Assembly: GCA_949752735.1 (NCBI GenBank)
Contig: OX457041.1
Coordinates: forward strand, 21,972,117 to 22,036,116
DNA length: 64,000 bases
Source of the DNA: Lumbricus terrestris
Taxonomy: Eukaryota > Annelida > Clitellata > Crassiclitellata > Lumbricidae
Direction of reading: 5' to 3'
The notes under the pieces were generated by a model. It saw nothing but the letters and a program-made list of their open reading frames with translations. It did not search any database and was not told the DNA's origin. Shown in pieces: positions 46,853 to 60,300 of the stretch; position 1 is the stretch's first letter; every line of letters starts with the position of its first letter. A program made the translations under genes and the position numbers.

Positions 46853-49800
46853 TTTAATTAATCAATGGTTTTACAGTAGCCAACCAATAGTTTGCGTGGA
46901 TACAAAAGGAACGGTCCAGAAGGGATTGAAGATCCTACTAAGTACTTAGAGATAGCCTGGGACACCTTAATATCAAATTGAAGCAAACATTATGCAATTT
47001 CATACATGCTAACTAGGGCTGTTGATTAATCGCAATTAACGCATGCGATTAACGCGTTAATAAAATTTGCGATTAATATTTTAATGCATTAATCGTGCGC
47101 GTTAATTAGATCTGGTTAAAATGGAATCAAAAATCCCTTTAAACAGAAAGCTCATACTTAAAACTAGTGATAGTGGCCTACATTGTTTTTAAAAATATAT
47201 TCCAAGAAAGAATTTGAGTGTCATCATATCATTGTAGCAATCCGTTGCTCAATTATCGCCAGCGAGCGAACCAAAACATGCATTTATCGCTAATGATGAG
47301 CCGTCGACATCGGTCGACATCGGCCACTAAAGTTGTTTCAACACCCCCGTAAAACTATACATTGGCTGAACTCCTGGAGATGGCAAGACCAATAAATCCA
47401 ACTTTCAAATAATAAATTAAAGGCTCACAGAAGGACAAAAGAGACAAGATCTGGGAAGAGCTGCAACCTCTTGTGAAAATTCTGACGAACTTGACGAGGT
47501 TCAATAGTAGGCCTATTATTGTTAATTAAAAAGAGCATCCATTGAACCGACCAATGTAAATAAACTGGTCTGCCTAAACAATTGGTTGAATAAATATTTA
47601 ATTTTGATAGTCAGAAAAACGATTGTCCAATTTTCACATTTAGCCCTGTAACAGTTTAAGGGTCAATAACTAAGAAATTAATGGATTTTGAGCAGTTGAC
47701 TTATTTGAGAGGTGTTTCAATTCTGTCTGTTATACAACACTTTTCAATAAACTAAATGAAGAAATTCAATGGGTCTAAGCCAAAGGTTATTGACATTGTT
47801 TGTAATAGGAAGTATGCATTTTATTAACTTAACCTTCAGGGTCTTTAGAAAAATAGTAAGGTTAATATAAATGAAGGAAATATGTTGCAATTAATTTGCA
47901 GTTAATTGCGATTTTAAAAAATCGCGCGATAAATTTCGATTAAATTTTGTAATCGAACAACAGCCCTAGTTGTTAGCTGAATGTAACTTAACATTACGTT
48001 AAAATGCCAAACTACTGAGCTACTCTTTCATCAATTATCCTTTTATATGCACTTGATAATATCGAGACTAGTTATGCTGGGACCTACTTTGCCCAGTTCA
48101 GAAGTCCAAACTTGTACAACAGATGAACAAGAAATTCGTTGCTTCCCAACAATGCAGCGCCAAGCTAGAAAAAGAAGAAAACATGAAGGAGTTTAAAACT
48201 TAGTAGTGCTCAACAATTATTATCAAAACCAACTTCCATCTAAAACTAAGTGGAGAGTAAGCTGGGCATATACAAGACTCCTGGCACTTCCTCTGTAGAA
48301 TAGATGAACAATACAACTTAGGGATACATAAATCAGCCTGTGCACTAAGAGAGAAGAAAAAATCAACTAACTCTTACCTGAATCATGAGGATATCTTTAT
48401 CGTACATTTCAGTTCGACATTTGACGCTCTGGTAGAAGAACACCTACGAAGAATGCAAATCCACAGTTCATATCTTGGATACAAAACATTTACATCACAT
48501 TTAATCCACCATCTAAGGTGTTCAGTAACAATCACTGAAACTAGCAGAACAGATTACTTCCGTCACAAAATACAAAATCAAGACCCCAACAGCGAGTGTG
48601 CATGTACTGGTACCAATGTATCAGCATGTATCATAATGTGTATGCACTATGTAATAGTATGTATGTATTTATTTCTTGGCATGTATCTACCGCTATGCAT
48701 GTACTTATCTGCATGTGTGCATTAAATAACACAAATTGCACCAAAAACAAAAAGAACCATGGTGCTTGGGGCATACATATACTGTTAAAGTGGGAGGTAG
48801 TAAAAAGACAAGGAATGATTTATTAATCTATGAATTCTTCAATTTCTTTCGTGAACATGAATTTCTGCCTGCGTATAGTCATAACTAGTTCAATTACACA
48901 CAAATTAAAATCATCCATCTGATGAAAAATTTTTGGCAAAGAAAATGGAAGATTCATGCTAAAATGAACAATTTCTTTAATGACTGACCCAGAGGGCGCA
49001 TTCAATTTTTGTGTGTTCTTCCAACCTGGTTATAAGTGCTAATCAATGCAACTTGTCTCATCTAATAATAAAACTCACCTGGTTATGTAACGAGAATCCA
49101 TTACGGCGCCACATCCCAGCATTACACTGTGCTACCAGCACCAAGACAAGAAGCGATGGTTCCATGAGGTTACAGACGGAAGCACTCTCCTGAAAATCAT
49201 TCGACAGATCTAATACAGTTACTTAATAAATGGATACTACTAAATCACTGACCTTACATAAATTTAGATCTAGCCTCACTCATGTTACAAGCTGCGACCT
49301 GTACAATTACACAGAAAGGCCCGTCATGTGAGATAGCTCTGATCAGCAGCCAAGTTAAAAAATGTTAGCATCTTCATTTTTAAGATGGACAGGCAAGGGT
49401 CCTCTACCTTACCCACCGATCTTCTCACGAACAGCATGCAGCATGACATTTTCATAATCGAAATCGCAAGAGTCACAATCTGGATGGAAATCTCAACAAA
49501 TGTTTCTATCCTGGCAGGATTTTAATCCTTGAAACACCAGCATGCTAAACACTAGATAAAATTACGACTCTCCATTGCTGTAATGAAATGCTAATGCATG
49601 AAAAACATAAGAAATTAAAGATACTATGACCAAAGGTTAATTGTATGAGCACTCATAAAATGTGAAACACTGAGCAGATGGGTAAAACCTTCTTGAAGAG
49701 TTCTTCTATGAAAATCTCGTCACGGTTAAGGATGGCCGATAATCCAGCGAGGATTCTTGTCAGCGGTTGGTGGACAGAGATGGGATTCACAGAGAAATCG

Positions 49801-50688
49801 TATTTGATGCACGAAGCAGTGAAACCAGCAACTAGACACATAAACAGAACTAATTACTTCACATCATGTTTCAATTACAGCATAGCACATAATTACCAAA
49901 AGTAACACATCTGCCATTCACAAGCTAAGCTAAATTAACTTTCCACCTACTATTCTGAACACTTATGTTTCTAGAGGAAACATAAGTGTCCTATTTTCAC
50001 ACACTCTTTGACAGCCTGTCATCAGTAGTTAGGTCGGTCATCTTGAATTTGACTAACCATAATCCTTCTGGCTGGAATGCAATAACGCCTTCATCAGCGC
50101 TTGAAAGCTACCTCAAAATTTGGCTATAAAGACCTGTAGCTGAGAAGGTACTCTGTTGCAAATAAGAAACATTCACATAAGCTGGCCTGGTAAGGTAGTG
50201 CTGAGCAAAAGTGTTAGCACCTTCATTTTCTTAGCCTCAGCATATGAGGGCGAGTGGTCAGACGTCTCCCGTGCAACTTGACCATCCTGCCAACAGTTGA
50301 TGGTTAATGTACTTATTACAGTCGAGTTGGCTAGAAGTGCAAGTGGAACAGAGATCACAACAGAAATTTCTGCCCTAACGAGTAATTAAGCTGCCAAACG
50401 TTTTGAATGACAGGCCAGCAAGCTAACAATGAGACCAAAGTTAAAAGTCTTAAATAGGTTCGATATAAAAATGGTCAGAATAGATAGTTTATGAGCAACA
50501 GAAGCGAAGTCATATACTGACTGGTGCACTTCTCATATTTGTATCCATCGTGACGCTGGATCAGCTCTCGAATCGTCTCAACACACGCATCAATGAGAAC
50601 CCTCGTCTGAAAACAAGAACACGTTCCGAGTACTGCTATCAATGATAAACTCCATATTTAATGAATGTGTTTGCAATAACTTACAGGA

Positions 50689-50732
<44 letters not shown>

Positions 50733-53700
50733 ATTCCTTTGACTGCTTTACAAGTTATGCCAGATGACAAACTGCATCATAGAGCTCTTACAGTCAAAGA
50801 TGATAAAGAAAGAGATATTTATTTAACTAAAGAGACAATATTGATTGTACACCAACATGTGGCCAGCTATTAAACAACATTCTTACTTTCATACTAAAAC
50901 CTTATTACATACTACACTGTGCTTCATTAAAACTTCTTTAATTTTTCCAAATTTAATAACGCTTTCTAACATGATTTCACTGTGATTCAGCTTCATTAAA
51001 GTCACTAATCAGAGGTAGATATGGCTCACAAAGGCAACATTATAAGAATTTCCAACAATACACAAAATCCTACAACTTTAGAGAAACATATATGGAACTT
51101 AATTTAAAGGAAATATTTATTTAAGTATCCGACACCAACCATAAAAAATGCATCATAAAAAAATTCCTACAAGGTGTCCTGTAAACCTAGATAAAAAACT
51201 TTTCAAAGGCACTAAAGAATGGCAATCTGAGAGATCTACAAAGCTAGATATTCGGAGAACTGAAAATCTAACTACCGCATAGACAAACATGAATTAGAGG
51301 ATCTTCAGGATAAGATCATATATAGTTACATCAGTTGAACACCAGTCCTGAACGATGGCAAGACTGTCGGAAAGCTTCAGCTGAACGTTAAATGCGCTCT
51401 CCCATTCCGGTTCATACTCGATATGCTGGTCTGTTCTTCGTGTGATTCCATCCATTCCCTAACCCAATCCAACACAAATCATGCATTCTAACATTTATAG
51501 CAGATATTGAAAATTACCTACTGTCTGTTGAACCATGTAACCTAAAGAAAGTCTTGCTGGATTGCCGTTTGCGTGCAAAAGCCATATCATAATGAGTTCA
51601 TGAATGTCATGCTGAACAACCATTACTCATACCACCATATAGAGTGAAATATCATTAACATGTGGTCAATGTGAGATGCCATTGGGACCGCTTAACGACT
51701 CTACCACCTAGGTATATAAGTAATGTACAATTTGTACAGCTTACTTAAAAGTTGCATGCCAGAAAATCTCAAAATGTCATTATAATTAGCCCAAAAAATA
51801 TTGGCTCTGCCAAATACATATATACAGTGCATGAACTTTTGCAAAAGCACACAAGAAAACAGAAAAACAATTACCGTATTTTCGCGAATATAACACGCGG
51901 GTTATACAAAGTTTTACAAACCACGCACCCTACCCGCGTGGTATACTCGGGGGCGTGTTATACAAATTATTTTTTACACAGCCAAATTTTTAACCAGATT
52001 ATTTTAAGGTCATGGTCAGAAACTGCTGCAAAAAGTTCTTTTTTACTTACAATACGGAAGCATAGGCGTCGACGAAACGATACGGCGTAAAGTCCGACGT
52101 CAGTAGAAATATTCGTTTATCATCATTATCATAAAATGTCAGAGCCGCAGAAAGTCGCAATTGAAAATGGAAAAAATTATTATTTGACCCTAAATATAAA
52201 AGTCAAAATTACTGTATATAAATTGCAATTGTCTGTCGTTTTCAATTTTGAATAAACGAATGAACACACGATATTCTGCATTATCGCTTGCACAGTGCTA
52301 GGCATGGAGTTCCGGAAAATAGACTTTCAAATGTTATAGCGCATAATTTTTCGATTTTCAAACAGTCTAGTTAATCCCCTTTTCAGTGTCATCCGCTGTC
52401 TCTTCCACATTAAAAATATAAATATTATCCACGGCATCAAAAATGAAGTACAATTTTACCAGAATGGCTTGCCAGTTACTAAATAGTTTCATCCCAATTT
52501 CTACATGTAGTCACGGCGAATGCCATCTGTGAACCCGTGTAAAAATCACAATTTCCTGGCTAAGCCTACTTTATTTTCGTCAATTGATATACAAAACAAT
52601 TATTAATCGCTAGATTTATCGAAACTGGCATCATTTTGAAGCTAATTCTTCAAGGAAATGGGGAGTTTATACGGGAATCTATTCCTCCGCAAGGGCCGCC
52701 ATCTTGGATCATTTGAATTTGCATGCGTCAAAGTAACGCGCGTACATTCCCACTTTAATTAAATATATCTTCCACTTATATATACGCTTGATTATATAGT
52801 CTTGGCCTAAAGACTTAAAGTTTCAAAAATATATTACATTTCTTGACCAGAACCGTCGTTATAAAAGAACGCCAATACTACGTTTCAGTGCAGAGCATAC
52901 GATCATTATCCCATGGCACAATAGTTGGTTACACGCTAGTTATTTAAGCTTATGTGGAACTAAATAAATTCTGGTTTCAATATAAGTTGGATTGTCGAAA
53001 AATGCTACAATGGGCGCATACTTAAATTCGCTAAAAAAATACTTTTAACAAGATCACTTTGCTTGATTAAACCGGCTTATGGCAAAGTCTTTCTATCAAA
53101 TTATTCACTCTGTCAATGCTATAATCTTTAAACGACGAATACCTTACCTTGTGAAGACCTTACCAGTGCCAGCAAAGAATCGGAAACAAGGTAATTCGCG
53201 CTTACAGTTAATAGTTTTATTTATATAGTAAACTTTATAGAAACATTCATTTTAGCAGGAACCTTCCATTTTCTTTAAAAAAAGATTTTCATCAAACGGA
53301 TTATTTTAATTTGCGTTTAATTGAACAAGCTATGGCTATACCCACGAGTCACATTAACCTTAGTGTACACGTTCCAGTACTCACGTGCAGTTTGACGCAC
53401 GGAAATTGGTGCGTCTTATAGTCGGGTGCGTGTTATATAATCCAATTTTTACCGAAATCGCAAAAAGTAGCGTGTTATATTCGGGTGCGTGTTATACCCG
53501 TGTGCGTGTTATATTCGCGAAAATACGGTAGTATTTCACAAAATGCAGTCTATTATATAAATTTCAATACTTTAAGTATATTACATTTCAGGACCAAAGA
53601 ACATTTTTATAAATGCGCATCACGACTCACCTGCATATACCTAAGCAGCTGCAGGAGAGATCTGAAACCCTTGAGAAAACTTGACCTCAGCTTGTCGTTC

Positions 53701-56700
53701 CATTCATCAGCAGTGGGACGACCCAGAAGTGTATACCTTCAAAAGCAATGTTGAATAGAAACCTGATAGAACTTTCTATCAACTCTTCAGCTTAGAAAGT
53801 CTATCAGTTTGTCAGAAGAGTTCAATCACACGTGTATATCAATCGGTTTTACGATGGACCTAAAGAAAGAAGCTAGGCACGATTTGCTTCTACATTGAAT
53901 TCAAAGATATCAACCGACAGTACTGCAAATGGAAATAGGGCAAGGATATCAAACAGCCGACCTGCAGACCAATTTCTCGCCTGCTGACAATGTTTTTCTA
54001 GCCAGTGAAACCTTGCATAAACACTACCGTGATCCTCGTGGCCAAGTGGTGATACTATGAAGATAGCCATTTAGTCGCAATGGTGTGGTCCTAACATATA
54101 TTAATGTATCAAAATAACCTTAAAAACAGCAAACACCTTAACTAAATAGTAATGGCACAGCTCTGCAATTAGATTGATTCACTATTAACGAAACCTACTT
54201 GAGGTCGTACAGCGCATACTGCGCTCGACGGAAACCATTATTTCGTTCTTGCCGCTCAAACATCAGCGTACCTTGAGCTGTAAAACACACACCAAACACC
54301 AATTTACACCAAAACTTCTTCCTCTTTTACGCACAAACTTTCATTCTACTTTATCATACACTTTTCAAAATAGCAACAAACCTCCTTAGCAACCAGTCTC
54401 CTTTAGCAGCTATAGAGGCAGAGAAGAAGCAGAGGCTAGCTTCAAAAGAAACAGGCTGCTATGCAAGGCAGTTGATAAGGAGATTGATTGGCTCTCAAAA
54501 GCAGACACTGTTAATTGTGAAGCTGGATGCTAAGGAGAATGATAGCTAAGGTGACTTGCAGCTAAGTATGACAGTAACTATAGAGGTTCATCACTAAGAA
54601 TGCCCGTTGCTAAGAAGGCTGGTTGCTAAGCCTGGAAGCTAAGAAGTCTGGTCACTACAGAGATCAGTTGCTATATGTTTGCTACAAAGGTTGAGACTGG
54701 TTGTCAATGATGCCAAAGTTGACCTTGAGGGTGGGTTGCTAGGGCAGTTGATAATAATGATGGTTATCAAAGAGGCTGAGACTGACTTTAAACCAGGTGC
54801 CTAAGTTGAGATAGAGGCAGCTTGGTAAGAAGGCTGATTGCTAAATAGATTGATTGCTAAGTAGGCTGAGGCTGACCTTCAGACTGGTTGCCCAGCAGGC
54901 TTACGTTTCCAATGGTATACATGATAATTGTAGACGCCTCTGATACATTGAATATAGCGGTCGGATTTGTGGTTATAACCTTGGTTGGGTAATCAGAAGA
55001 AAATGAGCAACATTACCTCCCCAACATTCCCACATCTGTAAAAACTAACCATGGAAAGCTCATAGTCCATTTCTTGCTCTAGTTAATGGTTCAAATATTT
55101 ACATAGACAGCCTGTTGCTTTTCAAAAGTCATCTGCTTTAGTGGACACACCAATACTGTCGCAACTTTGCACCTGTCGCATGAACATTGTGCAGGAATAA
55201 AAAAAATCAATGTCTTTGTATCGGCTACTGATCCTCACAGCTGCGTACAATTTGTCTTCAAAAATACCAATATGCCGTTTCAACTGCTGACGCTTTCTAG
55301 GTATACACCAAGCATTAAACTCATCTGAACGAAAAGAAATCTGGGGGAAAACAAAACCAGTAAAGAAAGATGGCGAAGAAAAACCCTTAGAACTCAAAGC
55401 ATTATTCTCAACGTACCAAAAAAACAGTGGCACATGTCCAAACTATCCAGCAATCATGCATTCTGGTAGTTTCTGAACAGCAACTAACTACTAATGAAAT
55501 GCACACTTCTTATCAGCTATGAAACTCACCATTAAGCTTTGGTGTGCATTCAGTGAGAAAGGCCTTAATGATAACCTCCAAGACATTGTAATCAGTTATC
55601 AGCATACGGGCCTATAACAAACACCACATCACATTCAGTCCAATAAAGTATCTTACAAAGCACCATGTTACATTACATCATGTATGGCTCATTCAGAGGA
55701 CGTATTATGCCCAGTAAACATACCAGTACACATTGCTTACTTACCGGTACTTATTAAGGGCTAATGATGGTGCTCGATGGTGTTTAGCATGCTCATTTGC
55801 TCAACTGCCAAACAAGAGAGGTCAGAGGTTTAAGTCTCTGCCAGGGCAAAAATTTGGTTCCATCTGCTCCTAGTCAACTCAGCTAAAATGAGTACACTCA
55901 CTGACTGCACACTATCATTGGGAAGACAGTGAAGCACTTAGAGGTCTGACCACCTCTCCTCATGTGTGGCTAAGAAATTAAAATTACTAAGACTGTATCC
56001 CAATGGCTGCCTAAGGACTAAAGAGACTACCCTTCGTCTAAAGACCTCTAGTCAAATCAATCAAATCAAATTTACTGAATCAAATCAAATTTATTGAATC
56101 GATTCAGTGTATACATACTACCGATCACAATGCACTTTTATATTAGCGGATGCAAGGAAATAAGAAAACATATTATGGATACATTTAAAATATGCAATAG
56201 ATAGTAGAGCAATAGAGAGTTAAGTGAATCGACTCGTGAGGAGAAGAAGCTAACGCTTATCTAGTCATCCCCAAGTCCGCCACTTGAGCAAAGTGGGTGC
56301 CTTGATCAAGTTCTTCATTCAACTTCTCACCTCATTTGCAACCTTCCTAAATATGCATGAATGTCTCAGTCTTTATGTGTGATGTCCTTCACATGGTCCC
56401 TGTTTCTCAGTGCATCTCCAAACATGTTGATACACTTGTCTGGTGGTGCCATCTTGTCTGATCTTTGTCTATAGCATTGCAGCCCATTGGATTCTTTGCT
56501 CATTGACAAGGGGGAGGGGATACGATACCTTTGGCTTCATGAATTCATGCTTCTACGTGAAAGCATCGAGACTTTCAATTGTAGTTCACTCCATCTGGAA
56601 TGGCCTCCTACTAGACGTGTGACTGATGTTTAGGTTAAATGAGACTGTGTTTTTATAAGTTCCTCAAAACACACTTTCTTAGCTGTGGAGCATCTCTGTG

Positions 56701-57258
56701 TAGGTCTCATGAACAGACGCTATATATAAGTTTTCGGAATGAATGGCTTTATATCTATTATATATCAATCAAGCAATGCAATGTAAGCATTTTTGGGTCA
56801 TGTTATCAGCAGGAGGAATGAAGTGATCATGGGCACCAGGGCAGAGAGAATAAACCGAGTGGGTGGTGTTTCAAGGAGGCAATGGTAGCGAATCAGGCGA
56901 CATTTCAAGGCCTGAAGCCTGCTCTCGTGTAAACATTGAGAAATTAACATAAAAAACACAAGACATCAATGGTTGCTTCTAAGCAAAACCGCTTAGGACA
57001 AGTAAAACTATTTGGACAGAATTAATGAGATACATGTGGGGCCCGGCCCTTGAGATAAACCAAGGAAGGTAAGAAAAATCAATTCAAACAACCTTCCAAA
57101 TTACATTACAGGCGTCAGTCAGACACACAAAAATCGGATACATAAATCATTCACATTAATTACTGCATTGTTGTAGCCAACAACATCATCACCACAAAGT
57201 CTTTTGAAAAACTTGTTAAAAAATGCCATATAAATGTTTATATACACGCACAACAGAC

Positions 57259-57304
<46 letters not shown>

Positions 57305-60300
57305 ATCAAGAAGGCTGCTCTCGCATGTAGCAATAACAATGTCATCATCACTTCTGCCGTACAATCGCATCCAGTCATCATTAAGCTTTCCACATGTGCT
57401 GCAAGATGGGTTTAAATCAAAAAAGGTTTCTCAGTCTAAATTCAAAGTTTGACTACCAGTTCATTCATCTAAGAGATTTATATAGCACCCTTTCAAGTGA
57501 TTGACACTGACAATTCAAACAGAATTTCATTTTAAAGCAGAGCATTGAAGACAACAAAAAGACCAAACAGAACCAAGCAGCTTGTCTGGGCAAGGAATAC
57601 AGGAGTATTATTAGACTACAGAGAAGGAAAGACAAGGCACAGAAGACAGAATGGCTTTAATTAGATTTGTGGATCTGCCTAAGGCATGGTCCCGAAGAAT
57701 CCACGAATATGGGAGAATCACCGTAAGAGTGAAATCATTTAATTTTAATCGAATTTGCATTAATCATTACATAAATAATGAAAAGTCCAATCTCAAGCAG
57801 AATGTCAAATCAACCTGCTGTTCAGCCAAATACTGTTAAATTCTCATCCCATACACAGCTAGGCTTGCTGACCAAAGAATGAAGGCATAGGTGAAACTTG
57901 AAAACAAGGGAAAATCAATTACAAAAAAATCTGTTAGTAGCATTGATTCCGTAAGAGCACAGGGAAAAAGCAAGATTAGCATTGCAATCAATTTCACTCA
58001 AGCTTTCGTTTCAATCATTGAAAAGCAGATGACCAAATACCTGCAATTTATTCTCCCACACCGTTGGCTTTAGAAATGTTATTAGTATAGATCTGTTAGG
58101 AAAGTGGGATGAGTGAGCGGACCTACCAACGTCGGAACAGTAAACAACTGGACTGAGCAGGAAGTAAATGAGACAGACCGATCATGATCGTCCAAAATAA
58201 AGTCTCTGAAGAGCTGAGGATACAGCTACAAACAAACAACACAATACGTTGAGACTACGTGACTGAACGGTGGGGACCTACCAGGGTGGGCACGGTGAAC
58301 AACTGGACCGACTGGGACACGACAGAGAACGAGTGGTCGTGATCGTCCGCCACAAACGACGTCATTAACTGTGCATACATCTACGGCAGAATAAAACAAA
58401 GAAAAGCGTTTGTCATGCACGGAAGCAGTGATGATTTCACTTCTAAAGATAGTTCCCAGTTATAAGCGTAAATCAGTTCTAAGCGTCTAATTTCGGTTCT
58501 ACTTCTATTCCTGTTCTGAAAATTATTTTAATTTCGGTTCCAATTCCAGTTCTGACATATTTTCAGCTTTAATTCTAGTTATAAAGAATTTTTTTCGATT
58601 TCAGCTTTCGAACAACAGTGCAAAAACATAACAGCTACTCACTCGCCAGTTCTGGCTTGTTAAACAGCCTAACTTCAAATTTTTGCCGAGTTTAAGAAAA
58701 ACTCTAATTTCAACAGACTTTCGTCACCCAACAATTAGCAATCTCCACAAGGAAAACCACTTATAAATCACAAAAGTTATCATTTGTAATAATTTTCCTT
58801 CAGAAAACAAAATGCATATTTTCATTCTTCATAGCATATTTCCATTCTCGTTCTATTCTTTTTCTCAAAATAATTCCTAATTTTCGTTCTTATTCTGGTC
58901 AACGGAAAGCGATAATTTTACTTCTAACTCCAGTTTCCGTTAACGAGAATATCTCCGCACGATAGCATGCCTTCATTTCCACAGGCACAACATCAATTTC
59001 ACAAAGCTCATCAGGATTCTAAGCTAAGCACTGTAATGAGCCTGCAAGACACTCTGAAGGTATCACACAAAGACGATACACCGACATTTGAAACCCACAA
59101 GATGCAGAGGTCAAAACACTAGAGCCAATCACTAAAACCCCAAGCTATGGTAAGTTAAAGAAAGGAATGATAAACACTGAGCTGCACTTAAAGAGCCACA
59201 TAGCCTTATTCACAATGCCAAGCACATGCAACCACAATGATGTAAGCAATACAGCATGCAAACATCCTTATATATCATTACAGCATGCAAACATCCTTAT
59301 ATCATTGCAACAGAACATATGTGCAGTCGCGTACATTAAGTTCTGAGGCACGGATCCACTGATACACAATGCCAATTGCTGGCACAAAGTTTAAAGATCA
59401 CACAGCAAGAAACTAGTTTTCTGAATCTTCATTTTCTAATTTCAGATTTAAATACTTATAAGCATTCCTCTCCTCATCCTCCTCAAAACTAAAACAGTGA
59501 TAGCGATGATGATGATGATAATAACGAGGCAAAAAAATACACGACATCCATAGTAAAGAATCATGAATTCAATTGTTCATTCAGCTCAGCATTTCAACAT
59601 CTTTCACCAACAAAAGAAGAGAAGACTGACGGACATCCTACCTCAGTGAACATTATTGCAAACTGCTTCTTGCAATTGGCGTCCATCAGAATCCTAGAAT
59701 TTAAATCAAAATTATATAATATTATATATTTGTTTATTATTATTATATCTATAACAGATTCAACTGCTACATAGAGCACTATGTAAAAGTAATCAATCAT
59801 TGAGAAGAAAAAAAGGAACTAGCATATTAAATAGTTATGAGGTTGGTTGCATGGGTGGACAGAAGAAAAATAACAGCAAACGGGGAAAGATTCAAGATTG
59901 CAAGCATCTTATGTTGAGCAGGGAACTCAGCACCCATCCTTACCTATGAAGTAAACTCTACAGGCAATTTAGCAATCACTTAAACAGCTTCAGATCAGTT
60001 TTTGAAATAGCATTCTGATACACTGTCCTCTATTGAAAGTTGAATATTAATTTCAGTTATAATTAGGAGTGTCAAAATTCATCAGTACTTTAATATTAAG
60101 CAGGTGGCAAAAGTGACAGGGAACCAATGCAGCTTGTCATTAAAGAGTTAACCCTGTATCGCTACATAGTAATATATTTATTATAAGAACTTACCCAGCC
60201 ATGAAAAGCTGATGACTCTGAACTCTGGCCGCTGGAAAGTAAAAAGTATAAATAAATAATTAATTAATTAATAGTGCATTGTTACTGTTCAGCTTTCATT

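Noticed and set aside
57119..57452. Open frames containing poly-Met or poly-Ile
   Set aside because: They are translations of the ATC microsatellite.
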